A stretch of 13,841 nucleotides of DNA, taken from VRUE01 sp035707825. GTDB taxonomy: Bacteria; Actinomycetota; Thermoleophilia; Solirubrobacterales; 70-9. Location: NCBI GenBank assembly GCA_035707825.1, contig DASSTR010000024.1, positions 1 to 13,841 on the forward strand, given 5' to 3'. Positions 7,214 to 13,778 of this stretch are shown in pieces (the stretch's first letter is position 1; every line of letters starts with the position of its first letter). The notes beneath the pieces were generated by a model. That model had not been told where the DNA came from. It was given only the letters and a program-made list of their open reading frames with translations, and ran no database searches. The position numbers were made by a program, and so were the translations under genes.

Positions 7214-8130
7214 TTTGAGTTCTCCTTTCCGGACGAAGCAGACTCTGCGGGAGTGGCCGCAGCGCCTGCGGCTTTGGGCGCCTCACCCGCGGTCGAGGCT
7301 TTTGCGGCCTCAGCTTCCGCGGCGGCTTTCGCCGCCTCCTCGGCTTCCTTGCGCGCCTTCTCTTCCTCCTCGCGCTTGCGGCGCTCCTCTTCCTCCTTGC
7401 GCCGCCGCTCCATCTCCTCGGCGATCCGGCGTTCCTCCTGGACCCGCCAGCTGCCGGCTCCCTCCTCGATGGCGCTGCCGATCGTGCCGATGACCAGCTG
7501 GCAGGAGCGGATCGCGTCGTCATTGCCGGGAACCACGTAGTCGATCTGGGTCGGGTCGCAGTTGGTGTCGACGAGGCCGATGATCGGGATGCGCAGGCGG
7601 GCCGCCTCGCGCACGGCGATCTCCTCCGTTTTGAGGTCGGTGACGAAGACCGCGTCGGGCAGGCGGTCCATGTCGCGCACGCCGCCGAGGTTGTATTCGA
7701 GCTTCAGCAGCTCGGCCTCCATGCCCATTCGCTCCTTGGTGGGCAGCAGGGCCAGTTTGCCCTCCTCCCGCCATCCGGTCAGCTCGTGCAGGCGGGCGAT
7801 CCGCGCCGAGATCGTGTTGAAGTTGGTCAGCAGCCCCCCCAGCCAGCGCTGGTTGACGTAGGGCATCTTGCAGCGCTCGGCCCATTCCTTGACGGGCCCG
7901 CGCGCCTGCTTCTTGGTGCCGACGAAGAGCACCGTGCCGCCGCCGCTGGCCAGCTCGCCGGAGAAACGGCGCGCGTTCTCCAGCAGCTGCTCGGTCTGGA
8001 CGAGGTCGATGATGTGGATCCCGTCCAGCTCGCCGAAGATGTAGCGGCGCATGTTCGGGTTCCAGCGACGCGTCTGGTGGCCGAAATGGACTCCGGCCTC
8101 CAGCAGCTCTTTGAGGCCTGCCTCGGGCAT
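7210..8130 (-). CDS. rpsB: 30S ribosomal protein S2 with long charged C-terminal tail
   Basis: A 306-residue S2 protein of the small subunit, near the mRNA exit and the S1 site. The conserved core covers about 1-226: LLEAGVHFGHQTRRWNP (9-25), LFVGTKKQA (68-76), YVNQRWLGGLLTNF (91-104), DLKTEEIAVREA and IPIIGLVDTNCDP (181-193). The ATG at 8130 is chosen because AAGGAGA precedes it by 6 nt and family alignment starts there; the frame stays open 11 codons upstream. Residues 231-306 form an unusual tail: a Glu/Arg/Lys-rich helix (EERRIAEEMERRRKEEEERR), then an Ala-rich low-complexity end. Actinobacterial S2 proteins often have charged tails, but this one adds about 75 residues to the core. It is the first gene of the rpsB-to-rseP operon. 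Confidence 0.98.
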   Translation of the reverse strand: MPEAGLKELLEAGVHFGHQTRRWNPNMRRYIFGELDGIHIIDLVQTEQLLENARRFSGELASGGGTVLFVGTKKQARGPVKEWAERCKMPYVNQRWLGGLLTNFNTISARIARLHELTGWREEGKLALLPTKERMGMEAELLKLEYNLGGVRDMDRLPDAVFVTDLKTEEIAVREAARLRIPIIGLVDTNCDPTQIDYVVPGNDDAIRSCQLVIGTIGSAIEEGAGSWRVQEERRIAEEMERRRKEEEERRKREEEEKARKEAEEAAKAAAEAEAAKASTAGEAPKAAGAAATPAESASSGKENSK

Positions 8131-8262
8131 TCGAATCTCCTTGGTATTTGGGGCGCTTCTCACCCGCCGCCCTGGTCGGGACCCGGCGCTATGCCGGTCA
8201 GGATCCGAGTCGGTACGACGGGGGTCGTTTACGAACGCGGGATTGTAGTCGGGCGGCGTTGG
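8131..8262 (-). promoter_or_regulatory. rpsB upstream region: candidate -10 element and structured leader
   Basis: This 132-nt gap is the longest gene-free stretch ahead of the rpsB operon. On the minus strand TACAAT (8242-8247) matches the sigma-70 -10 consensus at 5 of 6 bases, but no -35 element sits at 16-18 nt. Downstream of it are two hairpins: ACGAC/GTCGT with a 4-nt loop (8215-8228), and GAC-CGGC/GCCG-GTC with one bulged base and a 5-nt loop (8180-8199). The rpsB ribosome binding site AAGGAGA follows. In E. coli the rpsB leader is the target of feedback by S2; whether this leader works that way is conjecture. Confidence 0.35.
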
Positions 8263-8940
8263 CTAGGCGGCGCGGGCGGCTTGCAGCGCCGCCTCCAGGT
8301 CGTCCGGCAGCGGCGACTCGAAGCTCATCGCCCGCCCCGTTACGGGATGGGCGAAGGCGAGGCGGTGAGCGTGCAGGAACTGCCTCGAAAGCCCGTACTT
8401 CCGCTCCCCGCCGTAGGTGGCATCGCCGGCCAGTGGATGCCCGATGGCGGCGAAGTGAGCGCGGATCTGATGCGTGCGGCCGGTCTCCAGGCGCGCCTCC
8501 AGATAGGTCTCGGCGGCGAGCGGCTCGAGGACTGTGAAATGGGTGCGCGCCTCGCGCGAGGCGGCGCCCGAGACGGCCATCCGGTGGCGCTGCTTCGGGG
8601 AGCGCCCGATGGGAGCGTCGATCGTGCCCGTGCGCGAGGCGAGGCGCCCCCGCGCCAGAGCGAGGTAGATGCGCTCCACCTCCCGGTCCTTTACCTGGCG
8701 CTGGAGCGCCGCGTGCGCGGCATCGTTGCGGGCGACGACGAGCAGCCCGCTGGTGTCCTTGTCGAGGCGATGCACGATGCCGGGACGCTCCTCCTCCGCG
8801 CCACCGCCGAGGATCTCGGCCAGGGCGTCGACGAGGGTGGGCCCCTGGTGCGAGGGCGCCGGGTGGACGACGAGGCCGGCGGGCTTCTCGACCACGGCCA
8901 GTGCCTCGTCGAGATGGACGATGCGCGGCTCGGGGGTCAG
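8263..8940 (-). CDS. RluA-family 23S rRNA/tRNA pseudouridine synthase, no S4 domain
   Basis: A roughly 225-residue enzyme that isomerises uridine to pseudouridine in RNA. The core starts with the strand IVHLDEALAVVEKPAGLVVHP (7-27). The catalytic Asp60 is in HRLDKDTSGLLV (57-68), and the RTHQIRAH and HPLAGDATYGG motifs follow. The start is deduced: no ATG or GTG precedes the core, and the upstream in-frame sequence is Arg-rich text overlapping lspA. CTG at 8940 overlaps the lspA stop as CTGA and has GGGAGGG 6 nt upstream, an excellent ribosome binding site. This leaves no N-terminal S4 RNA-binding domain, unlike RluD and RluC, and gives an RluA-like length. Position next to lspA is where rluD lies in many Gram-positives. 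The target nucleotide cannot be told. Confidence 0.88.
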   Translation of the reverse strand: MTPEPRIVHLDEALAVVEKPAGLVVHPAPSHQGPTLVDALAEILGGGAEEERPGIVHRLDKDTSGLLVVARNDAAHAALQRQVKDREVERIYLALARGRLASRTGTIDAPIGRSPKQRHRMAVSGAASREARTHFTVLEPLAAETYLEARLETGRTHQIRAHFAAIGHPLAGDATYGGERKYGLSRQFLHAHRLAFAHPVTGRAMSFESPLPDDLEAALQAARAA

Positions 8941-9392
8941 TCGGAGCCCTCCCAGAGGAATGAGATCGCCAGGAGCACGACCCCGACGGTGATCGCGACG
9001 TCGGCGAGGTTGAAGTTGGGCCAGGAGCCGATGTCGATGTAGTCGGTCACGGCGCCGTTGCGAATGCGATCGGCGAGGTTGCCCAGCGCCCCGCCGGCCA
9101 GCAGCCCCGCGGCGAGCCACAGCCCCGGCCGGGTCGGCTCGCGGGCGAAGAGAGCCCCGACGACGGCGAGCGCGGCGATCGTGAAGACGATCAGCGCGCC
9201 GCCACCCCCGCCGGCGAGCCCGAAAGCGACGCCTGAGTTGTGGGAGAGCGTCAGCCCCAGCGGGCCGGCGACATCGACGTGCTGGCCGATGGCCAGCTGG
9301 GCCTCGACGATCCCCTTGACGATCTGGTCGGCGGCGAGCACCAGGGCGCAGACGCCGCCTGCCAGGCACCAGGCGCGGGCGGCGGGGCTCAC
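8937..9392 (-). CDS. lspA: Lipoprotein signal peptidase (signal peptidase II)
   Basis: A 151-residue inner-membrane aspartic protease that removes signal peptides from diacylglyceryl-modified prolipoproteins. The two catalytic aspartates are Asp117 in AVTDYID and Asp131 in FNLADVAI, in the order and spacing of the family. DQIVKG (22-27), SHNSGVAFG (50-58) and GNLADRIRNG (104-113) are conserved signatures. Four hydrophobic segments are visible (about 8-26, 63-83, 90-107, 131-147). The start is GTG in a GTGA overlap with the yggT stop; the end overlaps the pseudouridine synthase start. lspA followed by an RluA-family gene is conserved across Gram-positive bacteria. Confidence 0.96.
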   Translation of the reverse strand: MSPAARAWCLAGGVCALVLAADQIVKGIVEAQLAIGQHVDVAGPLGLTLSHNSGVAFGLAGGGGGALIVFTIAALAVVGALFAREPTRPGLWLAAGLLAGGALGNLADRIRNGAVTDYIDIGSWPNFNLADVAITVGVVLLAISFLWEGSD

Positions 9393-9718
9393 CCTGAGAT
9401 CAGGCCGACGACGATCGCCTGCAGGACGAACAGCACGATGACGCCGATTATCGGGCTGAGGTCGAGCGCGAAGCCGCCGCCGCCGAGAGGGGGCAGGAAG
9501 CGCCGGAAGAAGTTGAGGTAGGGGTTCGTGGTGTCGGTGATGAAGTCGAGGACCGAGCGCAGCCAGGGCCGGTAGGGCATGCGCGGCACGTAGGAGATCA
9601 GGATGTTGCAGAAGATCAGCGCGATGTAGACGATGAAGAGAGCGCTGACGTAATCGGCGACGTCGCCGCGCGTCAACGCCAGCGAGACCGCCTGCAGAGC
9701 CGCCGCGAGCGACCCCAT
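9389..9718 (-). CDS. yggT: YggT/YlmG family membrane protein
   Basis: A 109-residue protein with hydrophobic segments at about 20-45 and 86-107. Between them is the family's conserved loop, seen here as SYVPRMPYRPWL and then TNPYLNFFRRFLPPLGG. The family neighbours sepF in Firmicutes, Actinobacteria and cyanobacteria and has been linked to membrane or division organisation, but its biochemical function is not established. The ATG is at 9718, 32 nt after the proC stop, and the gene ends in a GTGA overlap with lspA. YggT proteins may have one or two repeats of the segment; this one has a single unit. Confidence 0.9.
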   Translation of the reverse strand: MGSLAAALQAVSLALTRGDVADYVSALFIVYIALIFCNILISYVPRMPYRPWLRSVLDFITDTTNPYLNFFRRFLPPLGGGGFALDLSPIIGVIVLFVLQAIVVGLISG

Positions 9719-9750
9719 CGCCTAGGCCCTCGCCCTTTGCGGCGCCGGAT

Positions 9751-10509
9751 TCACGCTTCCATCCTCTTCAGGGAGGCTTCCACGGCGGCGGTGAACGCCT
9801 CGCGGGCCCCATGGCTGTCCAGGGCGTCGAGCCCGGCTTCGGTGCTCCCCCCCGGCGAGGCGACGGCCCTGCGCAGGTCGGCTGGATGCACGGTCCGCAG
9901 CAGCTCGGCGGTGCCGGCGGTCGTCTCGATCACCAGGCGGCGGGAAAGCTCTGCGTCGAGGCCCGCGCCGGCGCCCGCATCGGCGAGCGCCTCGACGGCA
10001 AGCGCCAGATAGGCGGGCGCGCATCCCATCACCGCTGTCGCGGCGTCGAACTGGGCATCGGGAAGCTCGACGAGATGGCCGAGCAGCTCGAGCTTTTCCC
10101 GCACCCGGTCGCGAAGCTCTCCATCCACCCCTTTGGCGGCGGCAAAGCAGAGCACCCCGCGCCGCACTTCGACGGCGACGTTCGGCATGACGCGAAAGGC
10201 GGCGGCGCCCGGAAAGGCCGCGGCCACCTTCTCCAGCGGCGTGGCGCCGAGCAGGGAGACGACGGCGCGGGCCCCCTCGAGCTCGATGGCCACCTCCTCG
10301 AGCTTGGCCGGCTTGACGGCGAGCACGACCAGGTCAGCCGCCCCGGCCAGCTCCCGGTTGGACTCGGGCGCCTCTCCTCCGACCTCCTCCGCGAGCCGCG
10401 CGGCGCGGCCCGAGCCGCTGTCGGAGAACAGCATGCGCTCGAACTCCCCCGCCCACCCCCGCGCCATCGCGGCGGCCATATTCCCGGCGCCGACAAATCC
10501 AATAACCAT
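9751..10509 (-). CDS. proC: Pyrroline-5-carboxylate reductase
   Basis: A 252-residue enzyme of the last step of proline synthesis, reducing 1-pyrroline-5-carboxylate with NAD(P)H. The Rossmann motif is GFVGAGNMAAAMA (4-16). LAVKP (63-67) and RVMPN (106-110) are typical. The C-terminal helical domain carries the signature VASPGGSTEAGLDAL (216-230). The segment usually written GSGPAY reads GCAPAY here (162-167). The length is a little under the usual 260-275. It sits between sepF and yggT, a place where proC also occurs in cyanobacteria (sepF-proC) but not in Streptomyces. No strong Shine-Dalgarno precedes the ATG at 10509. A 127-nt gap separates it from sepF, so it may have its own promoter. 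Confidence 0.95.
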   Translation of the reverse strand: MVIGFVGAGNMAAAMARGWAGEFERMLFSDSGSGRAARLAEEVGGEAPESNRELAGAADLVVLAVKPAKLEEVAIELEGARAVVSLLGATPLEKVAAAFPGAAAFRVMPNVAVEVRRGVLCFAAAKGVDGELRDRVREKLELLGHLVELPDAQFDAATAVMGCAPAYLALAVEALADAGAGAGLDAELSRRLVIETTAGTAELLRTVHPADLRRAVASPGGSTEAGLDALDSHGAREAFTAAVEASLKRMEA

Positions 10510-10547
10510 TAGTTGGGGAGCCTAGTCATTGATAGAAGGGCCGATCA

Positions 10548-10585
10548 GCGAGCGTCGCAGATTGATTCTTCGCGAGCGGCGCTGA
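10548..10585 (+). repeat. 38-nt intergenic repeat, copy 2
   Basis: This matches the minus-strand copy at 6546-6583 at about 30 of 38 positions, starting GCGAGCGTCGC and ending GCTGA, so the two copies are inverted relative to each other. It lies in the sepF-proC gap. Part of it also forms a local dyad: CGTCGCA (10553-10559) pairs with TGCGACG (10586-10592). The rest of the gap (10510-10636) has another small hairpin, GCGAC-4 nt-GTCGC on the minus strand near 10587-10600, and no convincing promoter. Confidence 0.5.
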
Positions 10586-10636
10586 TGCGACGAGTGTCGC
10601 CGCGCGCGGACGCGAAGCGGAGCACGTGGCGAAATG

Positions 10637-11182
10637 CTAGGACTGGTTGAAGAAGCCCTTGTCGATCAGCCGAGCTTTCTCCTCGGCCGATACTTCGACG
10701 TTGCGCGGGGTGAGCAGGAACACCTTCTCGGCGATCCGCTGCATGCCGCCGTCGAGCGCGTAGGTGAGCCCGGAGCAGAAGTCGATCATTCGCTTCGAGA
10801 GCTCGTGATCGGTCGTCTGCAGGTTGAGGATCACCGGAACGGTGCGCTTGAACTGGTCGGCGACCTGCTGTGCGTCGTTGAAGTTCCTGGGGATGACGAG
10901 ATGGACCTGGACATCGGAGTCGCCGTTGCTGACCGAGCGCAGCGTGCGGGTGCGCGAGGCCGAGATCGGCTCGTCGTCGGCGAAGATGTCGTCTATCTCG
11001 TCGCGGCGCGCACGGCGCGACGTCGGCAGGCGCCTTACCTGGGTCTGCTCGCGGCGACTGTCGAAGACTTCGTCCGAATCTCCTTCGAAGTCGTCTCCCT
11101 CGTCGTACTCCGGCCCATAGTCATGGTCTTCGGCCAAGCCGAAGTAGACGAGCGCTCTATGCCATGTATCGCGAAAAGCCAT
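10637..11182 (-). CDS. sepF: Cell division protein SepF
   Basis: A 181-residue cytoplasmic septum protein that binds the FtsZ C-terminal tail and tethers the Z-ring to the membrane. The N-terminal segment (MAFRDTWHRALVYFGLAEDH) suits the amphipathic membrane-binding helix. Residues 20-90 are an acidic, then Arg-rich disordered linker. The SepF core follows at about 92-172: VHLVIPRNFNDAQQVAD, VPVILNLQTTDHELSKRMID, FCSGLTYALDGGMQRIAEKV, FLLTPRNVEVS. The C terminus GFFNQS is typical of actinobacterial SepF. The ATG at 11182 has only a weak ribosome binding site. A dyad with a possible -10 lies just upstream. It follows yggS by 66 nt, the standard yggS-sepF order. Confidence 0.96.
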   Translation of the reverse strand: MAFRDTWHRALVYFGLAEDHDYGPEYDEGDDFEGDSDEVFDSRREQTQVRRLPTSRRARRDEIDDIFADDEPISASRTRTLRSVSNGDSDVQVHLVIPRNFNDAQQVADQFKRTVPVILNLQTTDHELSKRMIDFCSGLTYALDGGMQRIAEKVFLLTPRNVEVSAEEKARLIDKGFFNQS

Positions 11183-11217
11183 CTGTCTGGCCCAATTCGG
11201 CCTTTTCCCGCCGACTC

Positions 11218-11243
11218 CTCTACCGATTATGCACTAGGTAGAG
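11218..11243 (-). promoter_or_regulatory. Dyad with candidate -10 element upstream of sepF
   Basis: CTCTACC (11218-11224) and GGTAGAG (11237-11243) form a perfect 7-bp inverted repeat with a 12-nt AT-richer centre. On the minus strand that centre contains CATAAT (11226-11231), 5 of 6 matches to the -10 consensus, about 37 nt from the sepF start after allowing for a start site near 11219. No good -35 is present. It could be a promoter with overlapping operator, or a hairpin after yggS; a T tract is absent. Confidence 0.35.
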
Positions 11244-11248
11244 GGATT

Positions 11249-11881
11249 TCACGCATAGAGGCTGCGGCCGAGGCGGATGATCGTCGCTCCCTCCTGCACC
11301 GCGACGCGCCAGTCCTGCGAGGTCCCCATCGAGAGGCGGCTGAGCCCGTGCTCGCCCGCGAGCTCCGCAAGGCGGGCGAAATGGGGCCTCGAGGCCTCTG
11401 GGTCCTCGCTGAAGGGCGGCATCGTCATCAGCCCCGAGACCCGCACCGGGCACTGGGCCAGGAAGGAGCCGAGCTGCTGTGGGGCGACCCCGCCCTTCCC
11501 CTCTTCCCCGGCCACGTTTACCTCGACCAGCACCTCGGTTGCGGGACCGCCGTGCTGCGCTAGCTGGGCGAGGACCGAGTCGCTGGCCACCGAGTGGATC
11601 AGGCGGCAGATCGGCGTCAGGAGCTTGACCTTGCGGCTCTGCAGGTTGCCGATGAAGTCCCACTGAAACGCCTCCCCCCAGCGCTCGTGCTTTGCCGCCA
11701 GGTCCTGCTGGCGGTTCTCGCCGACGAGGTCGACGCCGGCCTCGGCGAGCACGCCCATCTCCTCGACCGGGACGTACTTGGTCGCGGCGAGGATTTCGAC
11801 CTCCTCGCCGGCCGCCTCGCGGACCCGCGCGAGGTTCGCCGCGATCACCGCGGCATCGAGGCCGTGGATCAGCTCAGCCAT
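11249..11881 (-). CDS. yggS: YggS family pyridoxal phosphate homeostasis protein (PLPBP)
   Basis: A 210-residue single-domain TIM-barrel protein that binds pyridoxal phosphate and buffers it, with no known catalytic activity. The PLP lysine is Lys35 in ILAATKYV. GENRQQDL (about 54-61), WDFIGNLQSRKVK (about 74-86) and the phosphate-binding end LSMGTSQDW ... IIRLGRSLYA are family landmarks. Most homologues have SMGMSxD and WHFIG; this one has SMGTSQD and WDFIG. The ATG at 11881 overlaps the pgeF stop by 8 nt. The frame is open 67 codons further upstream, but that text lies inside pgeF and is low-complexity. The length is slightly under the usual 220-235. yggS-sepF linkage is conserved in Gram-positives and cyanobacteria. 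Confidence 0.93.
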   Translation of the reverse strand: MAELIHGLDAAVIAANLARVREAAGEEVEILAATKYVPVEEMGVLAEAGVDLVGENRQQDLAAKHERWGEAFQWDFIGNLQSRKVKLLTPICRLIHSVASDSVLAQLAQHGGPATEVLVEVNVAGEEGKGGVAPQQLGSFLAQCPVRVSGLMTMPPFSEDPEASRPHFARLAELAGEHGLSRLSMGTSQDWRVAVQEGATIIRLGRSLYA

Positions 11882-12644
11882 CCTGCTCCCCGGCTCGCCG
11901 CTCCCCGAGCCAGACGAGGCCCGCTTGGCGGCCGCTGCGGCCCGAGTCTCGGCGATGGGAGAAGAACAGCCCCTCCTCGCAACTGGTGCACAGGCCGGCG
12001 GACTCGATTCGCTCGACGCCGGCGGCGCGCAGCTGCCGTCGAGCGACCTCGGCGAGGTCGAGCATCCTGCCCGTCGCGACACCCTTCCCGAGGTCAGAGA
12101 AGGCGCTCAGGACCTCGTCGCCGACTTCGTAGCAGCAGGGGCCGATGCCCGGGCCGATAGCCGCCTCGGCGGCGCCGACGGCCGCGGCGCCCCTGGCGAC
12201 GATCCCGGCGGCGAGGCCCCGCCAGCCGCAGTGCAGCATCGCCACGCCTCCGGGCCCGGAGAGGGCCACCGGAAGGCAGTCGGCGACGAAGACGAGCGGC
12301 GCCAGGCCCGGCTCGGCCGTGGCATGCCCGTCGACCTCCGGAATCTCCTCGCCGGGTTTGGGGAACGGCGCCGGGCGCTGAGGCGCGGTGTGGAGGGCCA
12401 GCTCTGCCCCGTGGACCTGGCGGCCGATCACGACCCGGTGCGGCGAGAGCCCGAGCGACGCGGCCATCCGCTCGCGGTTCTCGACCACGGACGCGCGGTC
12501 GTCTTCGGTGAGGATGCCGAGATTGAGGCTGGCGAAGGGTCCCTCGCTCACACCGCCGAGGCGGGTGGAAAAGGCCGCGGTCGCATCGCCGATCCGCGCC
12601 TGCAGCCAGCGGGTGCCGCCGCCGCTACGCCACTCCATCGCCAT
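11874..12644 (-). CDS. pgeF: Peptidoglycan editing factor PgeF / YfiH-YlmD family purine nucleoside phosphorylase-like protein
   Basis: A 256-residue member of the DUF152/LACC1 family. Members have been reported both as peptidoglycan editing factors in E. coli and as zinc-dependent adenosine/inosine phosphorylases or deaminases. The zinc ligands are His78 in GRQVHGA, Cys123 in VADCLPV and His138 in LHCGWRG. STRLGGVSEGPFASLNLG (26-43), AIGPGIGPCCYEVG and the C-terminal CTSCEEGLFFSHRRDSGRSG region are conserved. The start at 12644 overlaps the previous gene by 20 nt; ATG at 12638 is an equally good choice, two codons in. In Actinobacteria this gene normally follows ftsZ; here it follows a nucleotidyltransferase. 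Confidence 0.92.
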   Translation of the reverse strand: MAMEWRSGGGTRWLQARIGDATAAFSTRLGGVSEGPFASLNLGILTEDDRASVVENRERMAASLGLSPHRVVIGRQVHGAELALHTAPQRPAPFPKPGEEIPEVDGHATAEPGLAPLVFVADCLPVALSGPGGVAMLHCGWRGLAAGIVARGAAAVGAAEAAIGPGIGPCCYEVGDEVLSAFSDLGKGVATGRMLDLAEVARRQLRAAGVERIESAGLCTSCEEGLFFSHRRDSGRSGRQAGLVWLGERRAGEQDG

Positions 12645-13764
12645 CCCCGGCCGCCAGCAGCGCGACCCGGAGCTCCTCCTCCCGTCCCTCGATGTCGCCG
12701 TCGAGCTTTTGCCGCAGCGCCTCGCCGAGGCCTCGGCCCACCGCCGGCCCCTCGGCGATGCCGGCCTCGATCAGGTCGGCGCCGTCGATCTCGAGCGCCA
12801 CCGAGCGCCACTCGAGCAGGTAGCGGTCGAGCCACTCGGCGCCCAGCGCGCGGGCGAGCACGAGCTGCACCGAATCCCGCCCGGACGCGGCCGCCACCGC
12901 GGCCGAAGGGCTCGCCGGGAGGAGCCGGGCCAGCTCCTCCTCCCCGCCGACCGGGCCCAGCGCAGCGGCGAGAATGGCCGCCGGCGCCTCGACGAGGCCT
13001 TGCCAGGGCGGCGAGGAGAGCAGTGCGGCGACCCGCTCCGCGAGCCGCGGGCCATTCCGCCGGGGCTCGACCAGCCCCCACTCTGCGAGCAGCGAGAACC
13101 CCCGCGCCGCCTCCGGCTCGGCGGCCAGCCGCAGCAGCTCCGCCCTGCGCCGGTCGGCGGACACCGTCTCGAGATCGGTCCTGCGGAGCAGCGCCTCGGT
13201 CTCGGGCTCGACGGCGAAGCCGAACCGCGCCGCGTAGCGGGCGGCTCGCAGCGCCCGGGTCGGGTCGTCGTCGAAGGAAGCCGGGTGAAGGATGCGCAGC
13301 AGGCCGGCTCCGAGATCGGCCAGGCCGTTGTGTGGATCGATCAACGCGGCGTCACCGGCCAGCGGCAGCGCCATCGAGTTGATCGTGAAGTCGCGGCGGG
13401 AGAGGTCGTCCTCTATGCGCCTCGCGGGCTCGACGTCGGGCAGCACTCCAGGCGCCGCATAGGACTCGGTGCGCGCGGTTGCGATGTCGATCTCATGGCC
13501 GTCGAGCTTGACCTTGGCGGTCGCGAAGCGCTCGTGCGCCACCGGGTCGGCGCCCAGGCCGGCGGCGAGCTCGGCGGCATCGCCGATGACGACGAGGTCG
13601 ATGTCCGAGCGACCGCGACCGAGCAGCAGGTCCCGAACCGCGCCGCCGACGAGGTATACGGCGCCCTCGGCAGCCTCCCGCACCTTCGCGAGCTCGGGGT
13701 AGGCGTCGCGCAGGGCCACGGCCAGATCGTCGGTCGACTTCATCCTCATCGCCATCCCTACCAT
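12625..13764 (-). CDS. CCA tRNA nucleotidyltransferase / poly(A) polymerase family protein
   Basis: A class II nucleotidyltransferase of up to 379 residues that adds CCA (or A) to RNA 3' ends. The head domain has VYLVGGAVRDLLLG (36-49), the metal-binding SDIDLVV (Asp54, Asp56) and the third carboxylate Asp93 in HEIDIATAR. EDDLSRRDFTINSMA (118-132) and the neck-domain helices DDDPTRALRAARYAARFGF (165-183) are typical. VSADRRRAELLRL (201-213) resembles the ERxxxEL motif. The C-terminal half is Ala/Arg-rich and poorly conserved, and I see no HD domain. Several ATG codons open the gene (13764, 13755, 13749, 13743), so the exact start is uncertain. CCA-adding versus poly(A) specificity cannot be told by eye. 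Confidence 0.9.
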   Translation of the reverse strand: MVGMAMRMKSTDDLAVALRDAYPELAKVREAAEGAVYLVGGAVRDLLLGRGRSDIDLVVIGDAAELAAGLGADPVAHERFATAKVKLDGHEIDIATARTESYAAPGVLPDVEPARRIEDDLSRRDFTINSMALPLAGDAALIDPHNGLADLGAGLLRILHPASFDDDPTRALRAARYAARFGFAVEPETEALLRRTDLETVSADRRRAELLRLAAEPEAARGFSLLAEWGLVEPRRNGPRLAERVAALLSSPPWQGLVEAPAAILAAALGPVGGEEELARLLPASPSAAVAAASGRDSVQLVLARALGAEWLDRYLLEWRSVALEIDGADLIEAGIAEGPAVGRGLGEALRQKLDGDIEGREEELRVALLAAGDGDGVA

Positions 13765-13778
13765 GATCGCGTTCGCGG

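Noticed and set aside
8941..9369. N-terminal extension of the pseudouridine synthase frame
   Set aside because: The extra 143 codons lie inside lspA in another frame and read as Arg-rich low-complexity text with no S4 domain.
11882..12082. Upstream extension of yggS by 67 codons
   Set aside because: It lies within pgeF in another frame, is Ser/Ala/Pro-rich, and family members begin near the ATG at 11881.
11778..13382. Longest plus-strand frame (534 codons) opposite yggS, pgeF and the nucleotidyltransferase
   Set aside because: It spans three genes in another frame, is extremely Arg/Pro/Ala-rich and has no domain I recognise. High GC makes stop codons rare.
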